Assembly: GCA_022509165.1 (NCBI GenBank)
Contig: JAFLTT010000004.1
Location: 145,623-209,622 of the forward strand
Length of the DNA stretch: 64,000 nucleotides
From: Muribaculaceae bacterium
GTDB lineage: Bacteria > Bacteroidota > Bacteroidia > Bacteroidales > Muribaculaceae
Direction: 5' to 3'
Shown here: in pieces, positions 18,801-26,208 of the stretch
How the letters are laid out: every line of letters starts with the position of its first letter
Numbering within the stretch: the stretch's first letter is position 1
Notes under the pieces: model-generated
Database searches by the model: none
What the model was told of the DNA's origin: nothing
The model's input: only the letters and a program-made list of their open reading frames with translations
Translations under genes and position numbers: made by a program

Positions 18801-18906
18801 CGCCGTCTTGTGCGGATATGACCGTGCCTTGGACGAGGATGTCTTCTGCTTTAATTGTCAAAGTTGCCATTAGGAGAACCAAGGAACTTAATAAAAACTT
18901 TTTCAT
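15805..18906 (-). CDS. SusC/RagA TonB-dependent outer-membrane transporter (susC1)
   Basis: This 1033-residue protein has a signal peptide (KKFLLSSLVLLMATLTIKA), a carboxypeptidase-like regulatory domain (VQGTVISAQDGEPLIGATV) at about 25-95, a TonB box region LDEVVVVGYSTQKKADVTGA at about 100, a plug with DPLYVIDGVPT and LKDAASASIYGSRAANGVI, and a 22-strand-type barrel ending in LTFGLNLTF. It is first in the four-gene fructan operon with susD1, a binding lipoprotein and a GH32 lipoprotein. Substrate assignment to fructan rests on these neighbours and the HTCS. It shares the plug motifs with susC2 but differs clearly in the barrel. Confidence 0.95.
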   Translation of the reverse strand: MKKFLLSSLVLLMATLTIKAEDILVQGTVISAQDGEPLIGATVMSLETKKGTATDIDGNFELSVPSGTKIRVSYVGYQDFEGVAMPQMDIKLSENSEVLDEVVVVGYSTQKKADVTGAISTVSASDLAKQNENNPMKALQGRVPGMNISADGNPSGSATVRIRGVGTLNNNDPLYVIDGVPTKSGLHELNPGDIESMQILKDAASASIYGSRAANGVIIITTKKGNDLKVTLDASVAAEFYNHRLKVLNSEQYGRALWQAAVNDGNDPNNNSRGFSYNWGYDASGYPVLYSVGMKKYLDQAQTLQAGDTDWVDETTRTGFVQNYNFSVSGSTDKISSYFSLGYYKNLGVIKDTDFERFSARINTEYKPFNKVLTIGEHFTVNHTDEVASPGDFLRSALEFYPTVPVYDSLGEFAGAPEGYDQTHQNPVAQLYRNKNNRYKFWRMFGDAYINVVPFTGLNIRTTFGLDYSQKQQRNFRLPESENGATINAVTMIQEHWTKWMWNLVANYNVEFGYEKRNHIDALAGMELIRENTDWFSGYKEDFAILNPDYMWPDAGVGSSLVTGRGEGYSLASFFAKINYSYDSRYLLGLTLRYDGSSRFGPNNRWATFPSVSLGWRINQEKFMHDITWISDLKLRASWGQTGNQEINNLARYYIFVPNYGNFSSGGQTYGTSYDIDGTNGGSLLPSGFKRQQIGNPDIKWETTTQYNLGLDFSFLNSRLFGNFDIYYKKTSDILVNMVGIAAMGEGSSQWINAGDVENKGLELTLGFRNTTSYGFTYEVTGNISSYRNKITYMPATVAATGQFGGDGQFSVIGHPIYSQAGYVADGIFKSQDEVNNHAIQEGAGVGRIRWRDLDGNGIINEKDRTWIYDPTPDFTYGLNVYLQYRDFDFTMFWQGSQGNDALVLDMKSNTDLWSATTVGGFNKGNRVLDAWTPQNPNSTIPALSNSDTNHEHAMSTYFVENGSFLKLRNIQFGYVLPSKLTEKIRISRLRFYVSAQNLLTIHSKSFTGLDPENPNFGYPISTNLTFGLNLTF

Positions 18907-18944
18907 GTAAGGATGTTAGGATTGGTAAATTGATAATTTGGCCG

Positions 18945-19045
18945 CAAAATTATATTATGTATAGAGGGGTAATCTACAACAATTGTGGATTAAATTATAA
19001 ATTTTGCGATATGCAACAAGTGTGATACGGAATACAACATTTGTT
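18945..19045 (-). promoter_or_regulatory. Promoter and operators of the susC1 operon
   Basis: Read on the minus strand, a dyad with arms AACAAATGTTG (19035-19045) and TCACACTTGTT (19015-19025), spacer 9, lies upstream. A further half-site CCACAATTGTT (18978-18988) is followed 25 bases later by the -7 box TAATTTTG (18945-18952). No TTTG sits at -33. Arm sequence, spacer and the 25-base distance match those before the GH32 operon. Confidence 0.65.
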
Positions 19046-19704
19046 GGTCGTGCAGGGAAAAACCGTTGATGTTGTCTGCAAAAAAATTCTTGGGTGTGTT
19101 TTGGTAAGGATTAGGATTAGAGGAGAGCATAAAATAATAATGAATATTTTTAGGTTAGAACCAACTTATAAACAAGCCTTTGAAATTTTTATTGTTAGAC
19201 TTTTTAAAGAGGGAATAGGAATTATATAATATTAAGATTGATTGAGATTTAGAGTCAATTTTATTCAAATTTTAACAAGTAGAAAAATGCCTCTCGGAGG
19301 TCCTTTTTAAGCCGAGAAAATTGATAAATTGGCTTGTGTATTTTACAATCTGCCGGCATAATGAAATAGTGAGTGGCAAAATTCCAAACCCCGGTTTCTA
19401 ATGATTAAAAAATGAGGGGATAATCTTTAAAATTTTGACCTACAAAATGACGTGAAAACTCATGTCAACTTGGCACAAGAATGTCGCCTATGGCGAATGA
19501 ACAGTAGCCCTATCGGATATTTGTAGTCTTTTCAAAAAGCACTTGGTTTAAGCAATGGGAATTCAAAGACAAAAAATATTTATGGTATTTTAAGTAAAAT
19601 ATGCTTTAAAACATAAAAATCCGGGTGAAAATGGGTGAAGGATTGTTAAAAACGTTGCAATTTCTATTAAAATTGATGAAAGGATAATTTATTATAGTCT
19701 CTTC
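19046..19704. other. AT-rich intergenic stretch between divergent susC genes
   Basis: There is no credible gene. One 62-codon open frame exists at 19041-19229, but it lacks a recognisable motif and overlaps the operator. I see only AT-rich sequence and a short TCGCC/GGCGA palindrome near 19484. A long untranslated leader or small RNA could hide here, but nothing in the sequence demonstrates one. Confidence 0.4.
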
Positions 19705-19746
19705 AACAAATGTGATAACTCTAATAATTAATAGGATATAATTTCG
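19705..19746 (+). promoter_or_regulatory. Candidate promoter and operator half-site of the susC2 operon
   Basis: AACAAATGTGA (19705-19715) is identical to the GH32 operator arm but in the opposite orientation relative to transcription. The near-consensus -7 box TAATTTCG (19739-19746) follows after 23 bases. I find no partner arm at the 9-base spacing, so this is a half-site only. Confidence 0.5.
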
Positions 19747-19780
19747 CGCCAAGAAATTTTTTTAACCAAAAAATTATAAC

Positions 19781-22700
19781 ATGAAAAAAGTAATCTTAGG
19801 CGCAACGATGGCCATACTCACAGGTTTGGCCGCGCAAGCTCAGGATATCACGGTGCAGGGTACTGTGGTGTCGAGAGCAGACGACGAACCCCTCATCGGG
19901 GCTACCATCATGTGTAATGAAACACATAAGGGCACAGCCACGGATATCGACGGACAGTTCACCATTATGGTGCCGGAGGGTTCCTCTCTTACAATCACCT
20001 ACATCGGTTACCAGCCGAAGACTTTGCCGGCTGAACCCAAAATGATGATCTATCTGGATGAAGACTCCGCTATTCTCGACGAAGTGGTGGTGATCGGTTA
20101 CCAGACAATCCGTAAAGCCGACCTTACCGGTGCTGTATCCGTGATGGATATGAAAGAACCTTTGAGCCAGAACACAGGTAACGTGCTGAACTCAATGGCC
20201 GGTAAACTTCCGGGTGTAAACATCGTACCGGATTCCAAACCGGGTGGTGGCGGTTCGATCCGCGTGCGCGGTATGTCAACAGCCAACTCCAGCAACGATC
20301 CTCTCTACATTGTCGACGGTGTTGCCACTTCAGAAGGTCTGAACGGTATCAACCCGAGTGATATTGAAAGCCTGCAGGTTCTTAAGGATGCTGCCTCGGC
20401 TTCTATCTACGGTTCACGTGCAGCCAATGGTGTAGTGATCATCACTACCAAGCATGGTAAGGGCGACAGAATCAATGTAAGCCTTAACTATTCTATAAGT
20501 GCACAGACCATCGCCAAGAGATATAAAATGCTCGACACAGAAGGATGGGGTCAGGCTTGGTGGATCGCACAGAGCAATGCCGGCCTTACACCTCCGGGCA
20601 ATCCCAAAATCGAGAATATCTATGGCAACGGCACTACTCCTCAATTGCAGAAATATCTCAACGGTGATCCAAATTTCCCGGTGGCAAACACCGACTGGCA
20701 GGATGAACTCTATCACACAGCCTGGACCAACAATCTTACAGCCACAATCACCAATAACTCAGAAAAGAGTTCAGTGCTATTCTCACTCAACTATATCAAT
20801 CAGGACGGTAACATCAAAGATACTTACTACCGCAGATATTCAGCCCGTGTGAATTCAAGGTTTGATTTCAACAAGTATATCACCGTTGGTGAAAACTTGA
20901 TGGTGTCTTACTGGAAAGACAGGGCACCGGGCGTAGGTGGCGACCGTGGTGCAGCAGTACTCGCTCTGGAAATGCTTCCCGCCATGCCGGTTAAGGGCCT
21001 CAACGGTGAATGGGCCAACCCGATGACACTTCTTGGAGTAGACTATGCCAACCCGATGTGGGCTCTCTATAACGACAGAGATGACAATACTACATCATGG
21101 CGTATTTTCGGTAATGCCTTCCTGGAAGTGAAACCTATTGAAGGTCTTACCTTGAAATCCAATATCGGTATCGAACATATCCAGTTCCTGGCAAGAGACC
21201 TCAGCCGCACAATGAACGAGAACGATAAGACTTACGCTTCAAATTCTTACGGACAAGGTGACACCTGGACATGGACTAACACAGCAGCATATAATAATGT
21301 ATTTAAAGATGTGCACCATGTATCAGCCCTCTTAGGTGTAGAAGCAATTCAATACACCAACAAGACTTTGGATGCCACCCGTCAGGGATATGTATCACAG
21401 GATGAGCAGTTCATGCAGGTAGGAGCAGGTACAACTGTATGGGGAGCAGGTGGCGGCAAGAGCGCCTGGAGCGTGTTCTCAGTATTCGGTAAGGTAGACT
21501 ACAATTACGACGACCGTTATCTTGCATCATTCACCATCCGTCATGACGAAAACTCACGTTTCGCTAAAAACCACCGCGGCGGTACATTCCCTGCATTCTC
21601 ACTGGCTTGGCGTCCGTCGGCTGAACCTTGGTTCCCGAAGAATGATGTACTTGCAGATTTCAAAGTAAGGTATTCATGGGGACAGAACGGTAACGCAAAT
21701 ATCCGCGACCTCTATCCTGTATACACTACTTATAACTACGGACGCGCCAACGGCGCATACGATATGGAAGGTACCGGCAACGGTTCCACATCAGGTATCA
21801 CAAGAGCCTACACCGGAAATCCTGACCTTACATGGGAAACAACTACTCAGAATAATATCGGTGTTGACCTTTCATTCCTTGGCGGTTCAATCAACCTGAG
21901 CGGTGATTTCTATATCAAGAAGACCAAAGATATGCTCACCATGCCTCCGGTGCTGAATGTAGCCGGTGAAAATGCAGGCGTCTGGATGAATACCGGTGCC
22001 ATGAAGAATATCGGATGGGAAGTAAGCCTGGGTTACACCTCACCTTATTACGGCGACTTCACATGGAGCGGCAACATCAACATTTCTCAATACAAGAACA
22101 AACTTGAATACCTCAACAGCAGCGACAACTTCCTTGGCGGAGACTATCGTCTGATCCCGGGCCAACCGATGGGTGTATACTGGGGCTATGTATGCGACGG
22201 TATCTTCCAGAATGAGGCTGAAGTGGCCAACCACGCCACTCAGACAGGTGCAGCACCCGGACGTCTTATGTATCGTGACCTCAATGGAGACGGTGTGATA
22301 AATGACGACGACCGCTGTATCATCGGTAATCCTAACCCCGACCTGTCACTCGGTCTTAATCTTGCATTCAAATACAAAGGTTTCACCCTTGATATGTTCT
22401 TTGCCGGCGACTTCGGTCAGGATATCTATAACGGCATGAAGAGAATTCTCTATTTAATGAGTTCTAACCTGAACGTGGTGAACAGAGCCAGCGACATCGT
22501 GGAAAAAGCATGGACTCCCAACAATCCATCAGCCACTATACCGGCGCTAACTACTATGGATACCAACAACGAGCAGAGATTCTCATCATGGTATATCGAA
22601 AACGGCAGCTACATGAAGATGAAATACCTGAAACTTTCCTATTCACTTCCCGAGAAATGTCTTGAGAAATGGGCAAAGAGTCTGGATGTATTCTTCCAGG

Positions 22701-22837
22701 TAGAAAATGTGTTCACAATGACCAAATATAAAGGATTAGATCCCGAAATCATCCCCGGTGACTGGAGTCAGTTGTACGATACCGGTGCATATCCTCGTCC
22801 CCGTTCATTCTCTATGGGTGTAAATGTAACCTTCTAA
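19781..22837 (+). CDS. SusC/RagA TonB-dependent outer-membrane transporter (susC2)
   Basis: This 1018-residue protein has a signal peptide ending in GLAAQAQ, a carboxypeptidase-like domain (VQGTVVSRADDEPLIGATI), a TonB box region LDEVVVIGYQTIRKADLTGA, plug motifs DPLYIVDGVAT and LKDAASASIYGSRAANGVV, and a barrel ending SFSMGVNVTF. It starts the second four-gene uptake operon, divergent from susC1, with an ATG preceded by a long A/T-rich leader. Fructan is inferred from the downstream DUF4960-type and GH32 genes. Having two SusCD systems suggests two fructan linkages or chain lengths. Confidence 0.95.
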   Translation: MKKVILGATMAILTGLAAQAQDITVQGTVVSRADDEPLIGATIMCNETHKGTATDIDGQFTIMVPEGSSLTITYIGYQPKTLPAEPKMMIYLDEDSAILDEVVVIGYQTIRKADLTGAVSVMDMKEPLSQNTGNVLNSMAGKLPGVNIVPDSKPGGGGSIRVRGMSTANSSNDPLYIVDGVATSEGLNGINPSDIESLQVLKDAASASIYGSRAANGVVIITTKHGKGDRINVSLNYSISAQTIAKRYKMLDTEGWGQAWWIAQSNAGLTPPGNPKIENIYGNGTTPQLQKYLNGDPNFPVANTDWQDELYHTAWTNNLTATITNNSEKSSVLFSLNYINQDGNIKDTYYRRYSARVNSRFDFNKYITVGENLMVSYWKDRAPGVGGDRGAAVLALEMLPAMPVKGLNGEWANPMTLLGVDYANPMWALYNDRDDNTTSWRIFGNAFLEVKPIEGLTLKSNIGIEHIQFLARDLSRTMNENDKTYASNSYGQGDTWTWTNTAAYNNVFKDVHHVSALLGVEAIQYTNKTLDATRQGYVSQDEQFMQVGAGTTVWGAGGGKSAWSVFSVFGKVDYNYDDRYLASFTIRHDENSRFAKNHRGGTFPAFSLAWRPSAEPWFPKNDVLADFKVRYSWGQNGNANIRDLYPVYTTYNYGRANGAYDMEGTGNGSTSGITRAYTGNPDLTWETTTQNNIGVDLSFLGGSINLSGDFYIKKTKDMLTMPPVLNVAGENAGVWMNTGAMKNIGWEVSLGYTSPYYGDFTWSGNINISQYKNKLEYLNSSDNFLGGDYRLIPGQPMGVYWGYVCDGIFQNEAEVANHATQTGAAPGRLMYRDLNGDGVINDDDRCIIGNPNPDLSLGLNLAFKYKGFTLDMFFAGDFGQDIYNGMKRILYLMSSNLNVVNRASDIVEKAWTPNNPSATIPALTTMDTNNEQRFSSWYIENGSYMKMKYLKLSYSLPEKCLEKWAKSLDVFFQVENVFTMTKYKGLDPEIIPGDWSQLYDTGAYPRPRSFSMGVNVTF

Positions 22838-22863
22838 TCTTTCACCACCTAAAACTGATAAAA

Positions 22864-24633
22864 ATGAAATTCAATAAAAATATCATTATAAAGTCATTCG
22901 GTGCTGCAGCCATCGTAATGACGGGACTGGGAGCAGTGTCGTGTGGCGATATGCTCGACCTAAAGCCCCAGGGAGTGCTTTTTGCCGACCAGATAGGTGA
23001 AGACCAGGCTATAGAGCTGATGACAGCTGCTTATGCTTGCCTTGTCAACAACCTTGATCCGGGTAACAATGACCAGTCGTTTAACGGTCCTATCAACAAC
23101 TGGGTAATCGACCTTCGTTCCGATGATGCCCTCAAGGGGGGACCGGATGCAGGTAACCAGGGTCACATGCTTCAGCTTGAAATAGGCAATATCCAGAGCG
23201 ATAATGGTTCCATCAATCAGAAATGGGCCAACGATTATTTCTCTGTGGCACGTTGCAACACCGCTATCCAGACTCTTCTTTCTTCCGACGGTATCGCTCC
23301 TGAAGTGAGAAATGCATATGTAGCCGAAATGAAGGTGCTCAGGGCTTATTTCTATTTCGACATCCTTCGACTTTTCAAGAAGTTCCCTTATATAGATGAG
23401 ACAATGGATGCTTCTACAGTGCCGGCCGGCAACAAAACACGTCAGGAAGTGGCCGAACTCATCAAGGAAGATCTCCGCAACGGCTATGAACTTTTACCTG
23501 CAACACAGGAACTGGTGGGTCGTTTCAACAAATATGTGGCAGCCGCTCTTCTGGCAAGGGTTGACCTATTCACCGCCACACCTGAATTCACTACCAATCC
23601 CCAGGCCGCATGGGCAGAGGCAGAAAAATATTGTGACTATGTTATCACCAGTGGCCAATATGACCTTTATGATCATTTCCAGGATATCTCCAATCCGCAG
23701 ATGAACAACGGTGTGGAATCAGTGATGGCTATACAGTTCTCATCAGCCAACGAAGGCCAGATGTATGACTTCAACAACTGTCTTAATTGTACAGTATCTG
23801 TAGGTAATGTGTATGGTAACGGCGACGACTTCTATCTTGGCTCACAAGATCTGGCCAATGCTTTCCGTACTAATGAAAACGGACTTCCGTATCTCGACGG
23901 CTATACCGGCAACGATATCGTGAACAGAGTGGATGAAGAGGGTCTGAATGATCCCAATGTCTACAAAGGTAATGTAGACCCACGTCTTGACCTTACCATG
24001 GGACGTATCGGTGTTTACTGGCGTTCAAATCTCGGAGTGCCTGCCCAGACTTACATGTACACTCAGGGATGGTGCCGTAACTATGACCTGTTCGGACAAT
24101 TCTCAGGCAAGAAGCCTTATCCTGCTCCTTATGATCCTGCAGTGACAATCGGTATCGTGCCTTGGGGTGCTTCTACTCTCAACTTCATGATAATCCGCTA
24201 CGCCGACGTACTCCTGATGAAGGCTGAGGCTATGATCGAGCAGAACAATCCTGATTATCAAACAGCCATCTCCTATATCAACCAGGTGCGTCGCAGAGCA
24301 CAGATGTCTTTTGACATGAACTATGAAGGTCCCACCGACCTTAATCCGAATGTGGTGAACTATAAGGTAGAGGAATATCCTCTCACAGGTTGGAATCAGG
24401 AAAACGCACGCCAGGCAGTAAGATATGAGCGTCGCCTTGAGTTCGCTTTGGAGGGTCTTCGCTGGTTCGACCTCCTTCGTTGGGGTGTAGCACAGGAAGT
24501 GATGACTAAATACTATCAGTATGAGTCACAGTTCCAGGAATACTACAACAGTGCTTCCTTGAACCCCAATGATTATTACTTCCCTATTCCATTGAATCAG
24601 GTAGACACATCCAATGGTCTTTACAGCAACTAA
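22864..24633 (+). CDS. SusD/RagB family outer-membrane lipoprotein (susD2)
   Basis: The product is 589 residues. The signal with lipidation Cys lies at about residue 27 (GLGAVSCGDMLDLKPQG). The MKVLRAYFYFDILRLFKKFPY helix and the C-terminal NDYYFPIPLNQVDTSNG are SusD hallmarks. ALLARVDLFTATPEF and YADVLLMKAEAMIEQ are the TPR-like helices. It begins 26 bases after susC2 and is the matching lid lipoprotein. Confidence 0.93.
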   Translation: MKFNKNIIIKSFGAAAIVMTGLGAVSCGDMLDLKPQGVLFADQIGEDQAIELMTAAYACLVNNLDPGNNDQSFNGPINNWVIDLRSDDALKGGPDAGNQGHMLQLEIGNIQSDNGSINQKWANDYFSVARCNTAIQTLLSSDGIAPEVRNAYVAEMKVLRAYFYFDILRLFKKFPYIDETMDASTVPAGNKTRQEVAELIKEDLRNGYELLPATQELVGRFNKYVAAALLARVDLFTATPEFTTNPQAAWAEAEKYCDYVITSGQYDLYDHFQDISNPQMNNGVESVMAIQFSSANEGQMYDFNNCLNCTVSVGNVYGNGDDFYLGSQDLANAFRTNENGLPYLDGYTGNDIVNRVDEEGLNDPNVYKGNVDPRLDLTMGRIGVYWRSNLGVPAQTYMYTQGWCRNYDLFGQFSGKKPYPAPYDPAVTIGIVPWGASTLNFMIIRYADVLLMKAEAMIEQNNPDYQTAISYINQVRRRAQMSFDMNYEGPTDLNPNVVNYKVEEYPLTGWNQENARQAVRYERRLEFALEGLRWFDLLRWGVAQEVMTKYYQYESQFQEYYNSASLNPNDYYFPIPLNQVDTSNGLYSN

Positions 24634-24654
24634 TAATCTAAAAAACTCGGAAAA

Positions 24655-26145
24655 ATGAAAAAAATAATGAAATATAGTCTGTCGTTGATAGCCATGGCTA
24701 TGGCAGGCATTATGGGCTCTTGCTCAGATTTCAAGCCGGAGACCCCGGAGCTTCCCGACCTTCCTACCGTGACCGACCTGAAGGCTACAGTGGCCAACCG
24801 TGTGGTTACCGTGTCGTGGAACCTTCCCAGCACTTCTCTTAAGATAGAGGGTGTGAACGTGATTCTCAACAACAACCAGACTTTCTCAGAGGGTGGCCCT
24901 ATCAACAGCATGCAGTTTAAAGGTCAGCCGATGCAGGAAGAGAATATGTATACCGTAAAGATACGCTACGAAGGTGGGTATGTATCCCCGGGTCAGTCGG
25001 TAGTGGCAGCGGTTCCTTATGAAGAACTTGCCGATCTTACATCATTTGAGGTGACCGGACTGGATGGCAGAAGTGTGACTTTCTCATGGACTTTGCCCAA
25101 TGCAGCAGGCATCACCGGTGTGATGGTGGGTATAGACGGCGAAGATGGCGGCCAGGTATTTGATGTGACCACCAATCCCAATGGCGGAACTGTGAATGGA
25201 CAGAAGACTGGTGTAGACCTTAAATTCCGTGCAAAAGTTGTGTATGATGAAGCATATTATTCACAGGGTGTGGTAGTGAACACAGCCCTTCCTGAAATGG
25301 AAGTGAAAGCAGGTTTCCTCGTTCTTGGTGCTGATCCTTCAGAGCTTGAAGACGATGATGAACTTGCAGCAGCCGAATGGTTCTATGAAAATTATGTTGA
25401 GAAAGGCAAAGGTGAGTTTATACCGGTGGCTGATCTTCCCAATATCAATTTCGATGAGTTCGGAATGATATGGATCTATCAGGATAAGATCGGTCAAAAT
25501 CCGGGATGGGAAAATCTTCCTGCTGATCTTATAAGCACCGCTACACTCGACGCTCTGAAAGCTTACGGACAAAACGGTGGTAACCTCTTCCTTGCCAAGA
25601 TGGCTACCCAGCTCACTGTACCTTTGGAAATAGTTCCGAGTGATATGGGTCCAAATATCTTCTCCAACGGTGAAGGCGGTATGGGTGACGATGTATGGAC
25701 AATCAATCCGTTCCTCGGCTGGGACTTCCGTCCGGGCGGAGCTGATCCAGGTAAACAAGATTACTATGACAGGTCGACACATGCCATCTATGCCGGTCTT
25801 GAATTCAGCGACCCCAACGGATGGGATATTCTCGGTCTGCCTATCGAGGGTCCGGGATGGCGTGAAGACCATAACTGTATGTGGGATTGCAACACATGGG
25901 GTAACGGTGTTTACAATAACTCGGTAAGGAATTTCGAGGCTCTGACCAACTCTATGGTATTGGCAACCTGGTCGCATGTAAGAGACCATTGCGTAGCAGC
26001 TATCGTAGACTTCAATCCTAACGCTACACACGGTCGCGTATTAGTGATAGGAAGCAATGCTTACGAATTCGAACAGCAGGGTGGCAATGTTTATCAGGAC
26101 AATGTGAATAAACTCACTGAAAACATAATTAATTACCTGTTGTAA
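24655..26145 (+). CDS. Surface glycan-binding lipoprotein, DUF4960 type, with fibronectin-like N-terminus
   Basis: The product is 496 residues with lipoprotein signal MAMAGIMGSCSDFKPE. Residues 35-215 hold two fibronectin III-like beta modules (TVTDLKATVANRVVTVSWNL; LTSFEVTGLDGRSVTFSWTL). The C-terminal part from about 220 is an alpha/beta domain ending GRVLVIGSNAYEFEQQGG...LTENIINYLL, clearly related to the end of the binding protein in the susC1 operon. No enzyme motif is seen. It lies 21 bases after susD2. The role is surface capture of the polysaccharide for the second transporter. Confidence 0.82.
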   Translation: MKKIMKYSLSLIAMAMAGIMGSCSDFKPETPELPDLPTVTDLKATVANRVVTVSWNLPSTSLKIEGVNVILNNNQTFSEGGPINSMQFKGQPMQEENMYTVKIRYEGGYVSPGQSVVAAVPYEELADLTSFEVTGLDGRSVTFSWTLPNAAGITGVMVGIDGEDGGQVFDVTTNPNGGTVNGQKTGVDLKFRAKVVYDEAYYSQGVVVNTALPEMEVKAGFLVLGADPSELEDDDELAAAEWFYENYVEKGKGEFIPVADLPNINFDEFGMIWIYQDKIGQNPGWENLPADLISTATLDALKAYGQNGGNLFLAKMATQLTVPLEIVPSDMGPNIFSNGEGGMGDDVWTINPFLGWDFRPGGADPGKQDYYDRSTHAIYAGLEFSDPNGWDILGLPIEGPGWREDHNCMWDCNTWGNGVYNNSVRNFEALTNSMVLATWSHVRDHCVAAIVDFNPNATHGRVLVIGSNAYEFEQQGGNVYQDNVNKLTENIINYLL

Positions 26146-26155
26146 ACGTTAATAC

Positions 26156-26185
26156 ACCATAGGGGCGATTGCTCGCTCCTATGGT
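26156..26185 (+). other. Intercistronic hairpin before the LamG/GH32 gene
   Basis: Arms ACCATAGGGGCGA and TCGCTCCTATGGT pair over 13 positions with one G-T pair and a 4-base loop, in the 63-base gap between two co-directional genes. No U-tract follows, so it is more likely to set mRNA stability or relative expression than to terminate. Confidence 0.5.
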
Positions 26186-26208
26186 CCTAAAATCCTGAAA
26201 AAGCAATC

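Noticed and set aside
19041-19229. A 62-codon open frame between the divergent susC genes
   Set aside because: No motif or supportive start; it overlaps the operator dyad of susC1. More likely chance in AT-rich DNA.
18907-19780. Small RNA or riboswitch in the long susC1-susC2 gap
   Set aside because: I could see no conserved structure or terminator in it; only operator motifs and promoter boxes are supportable.
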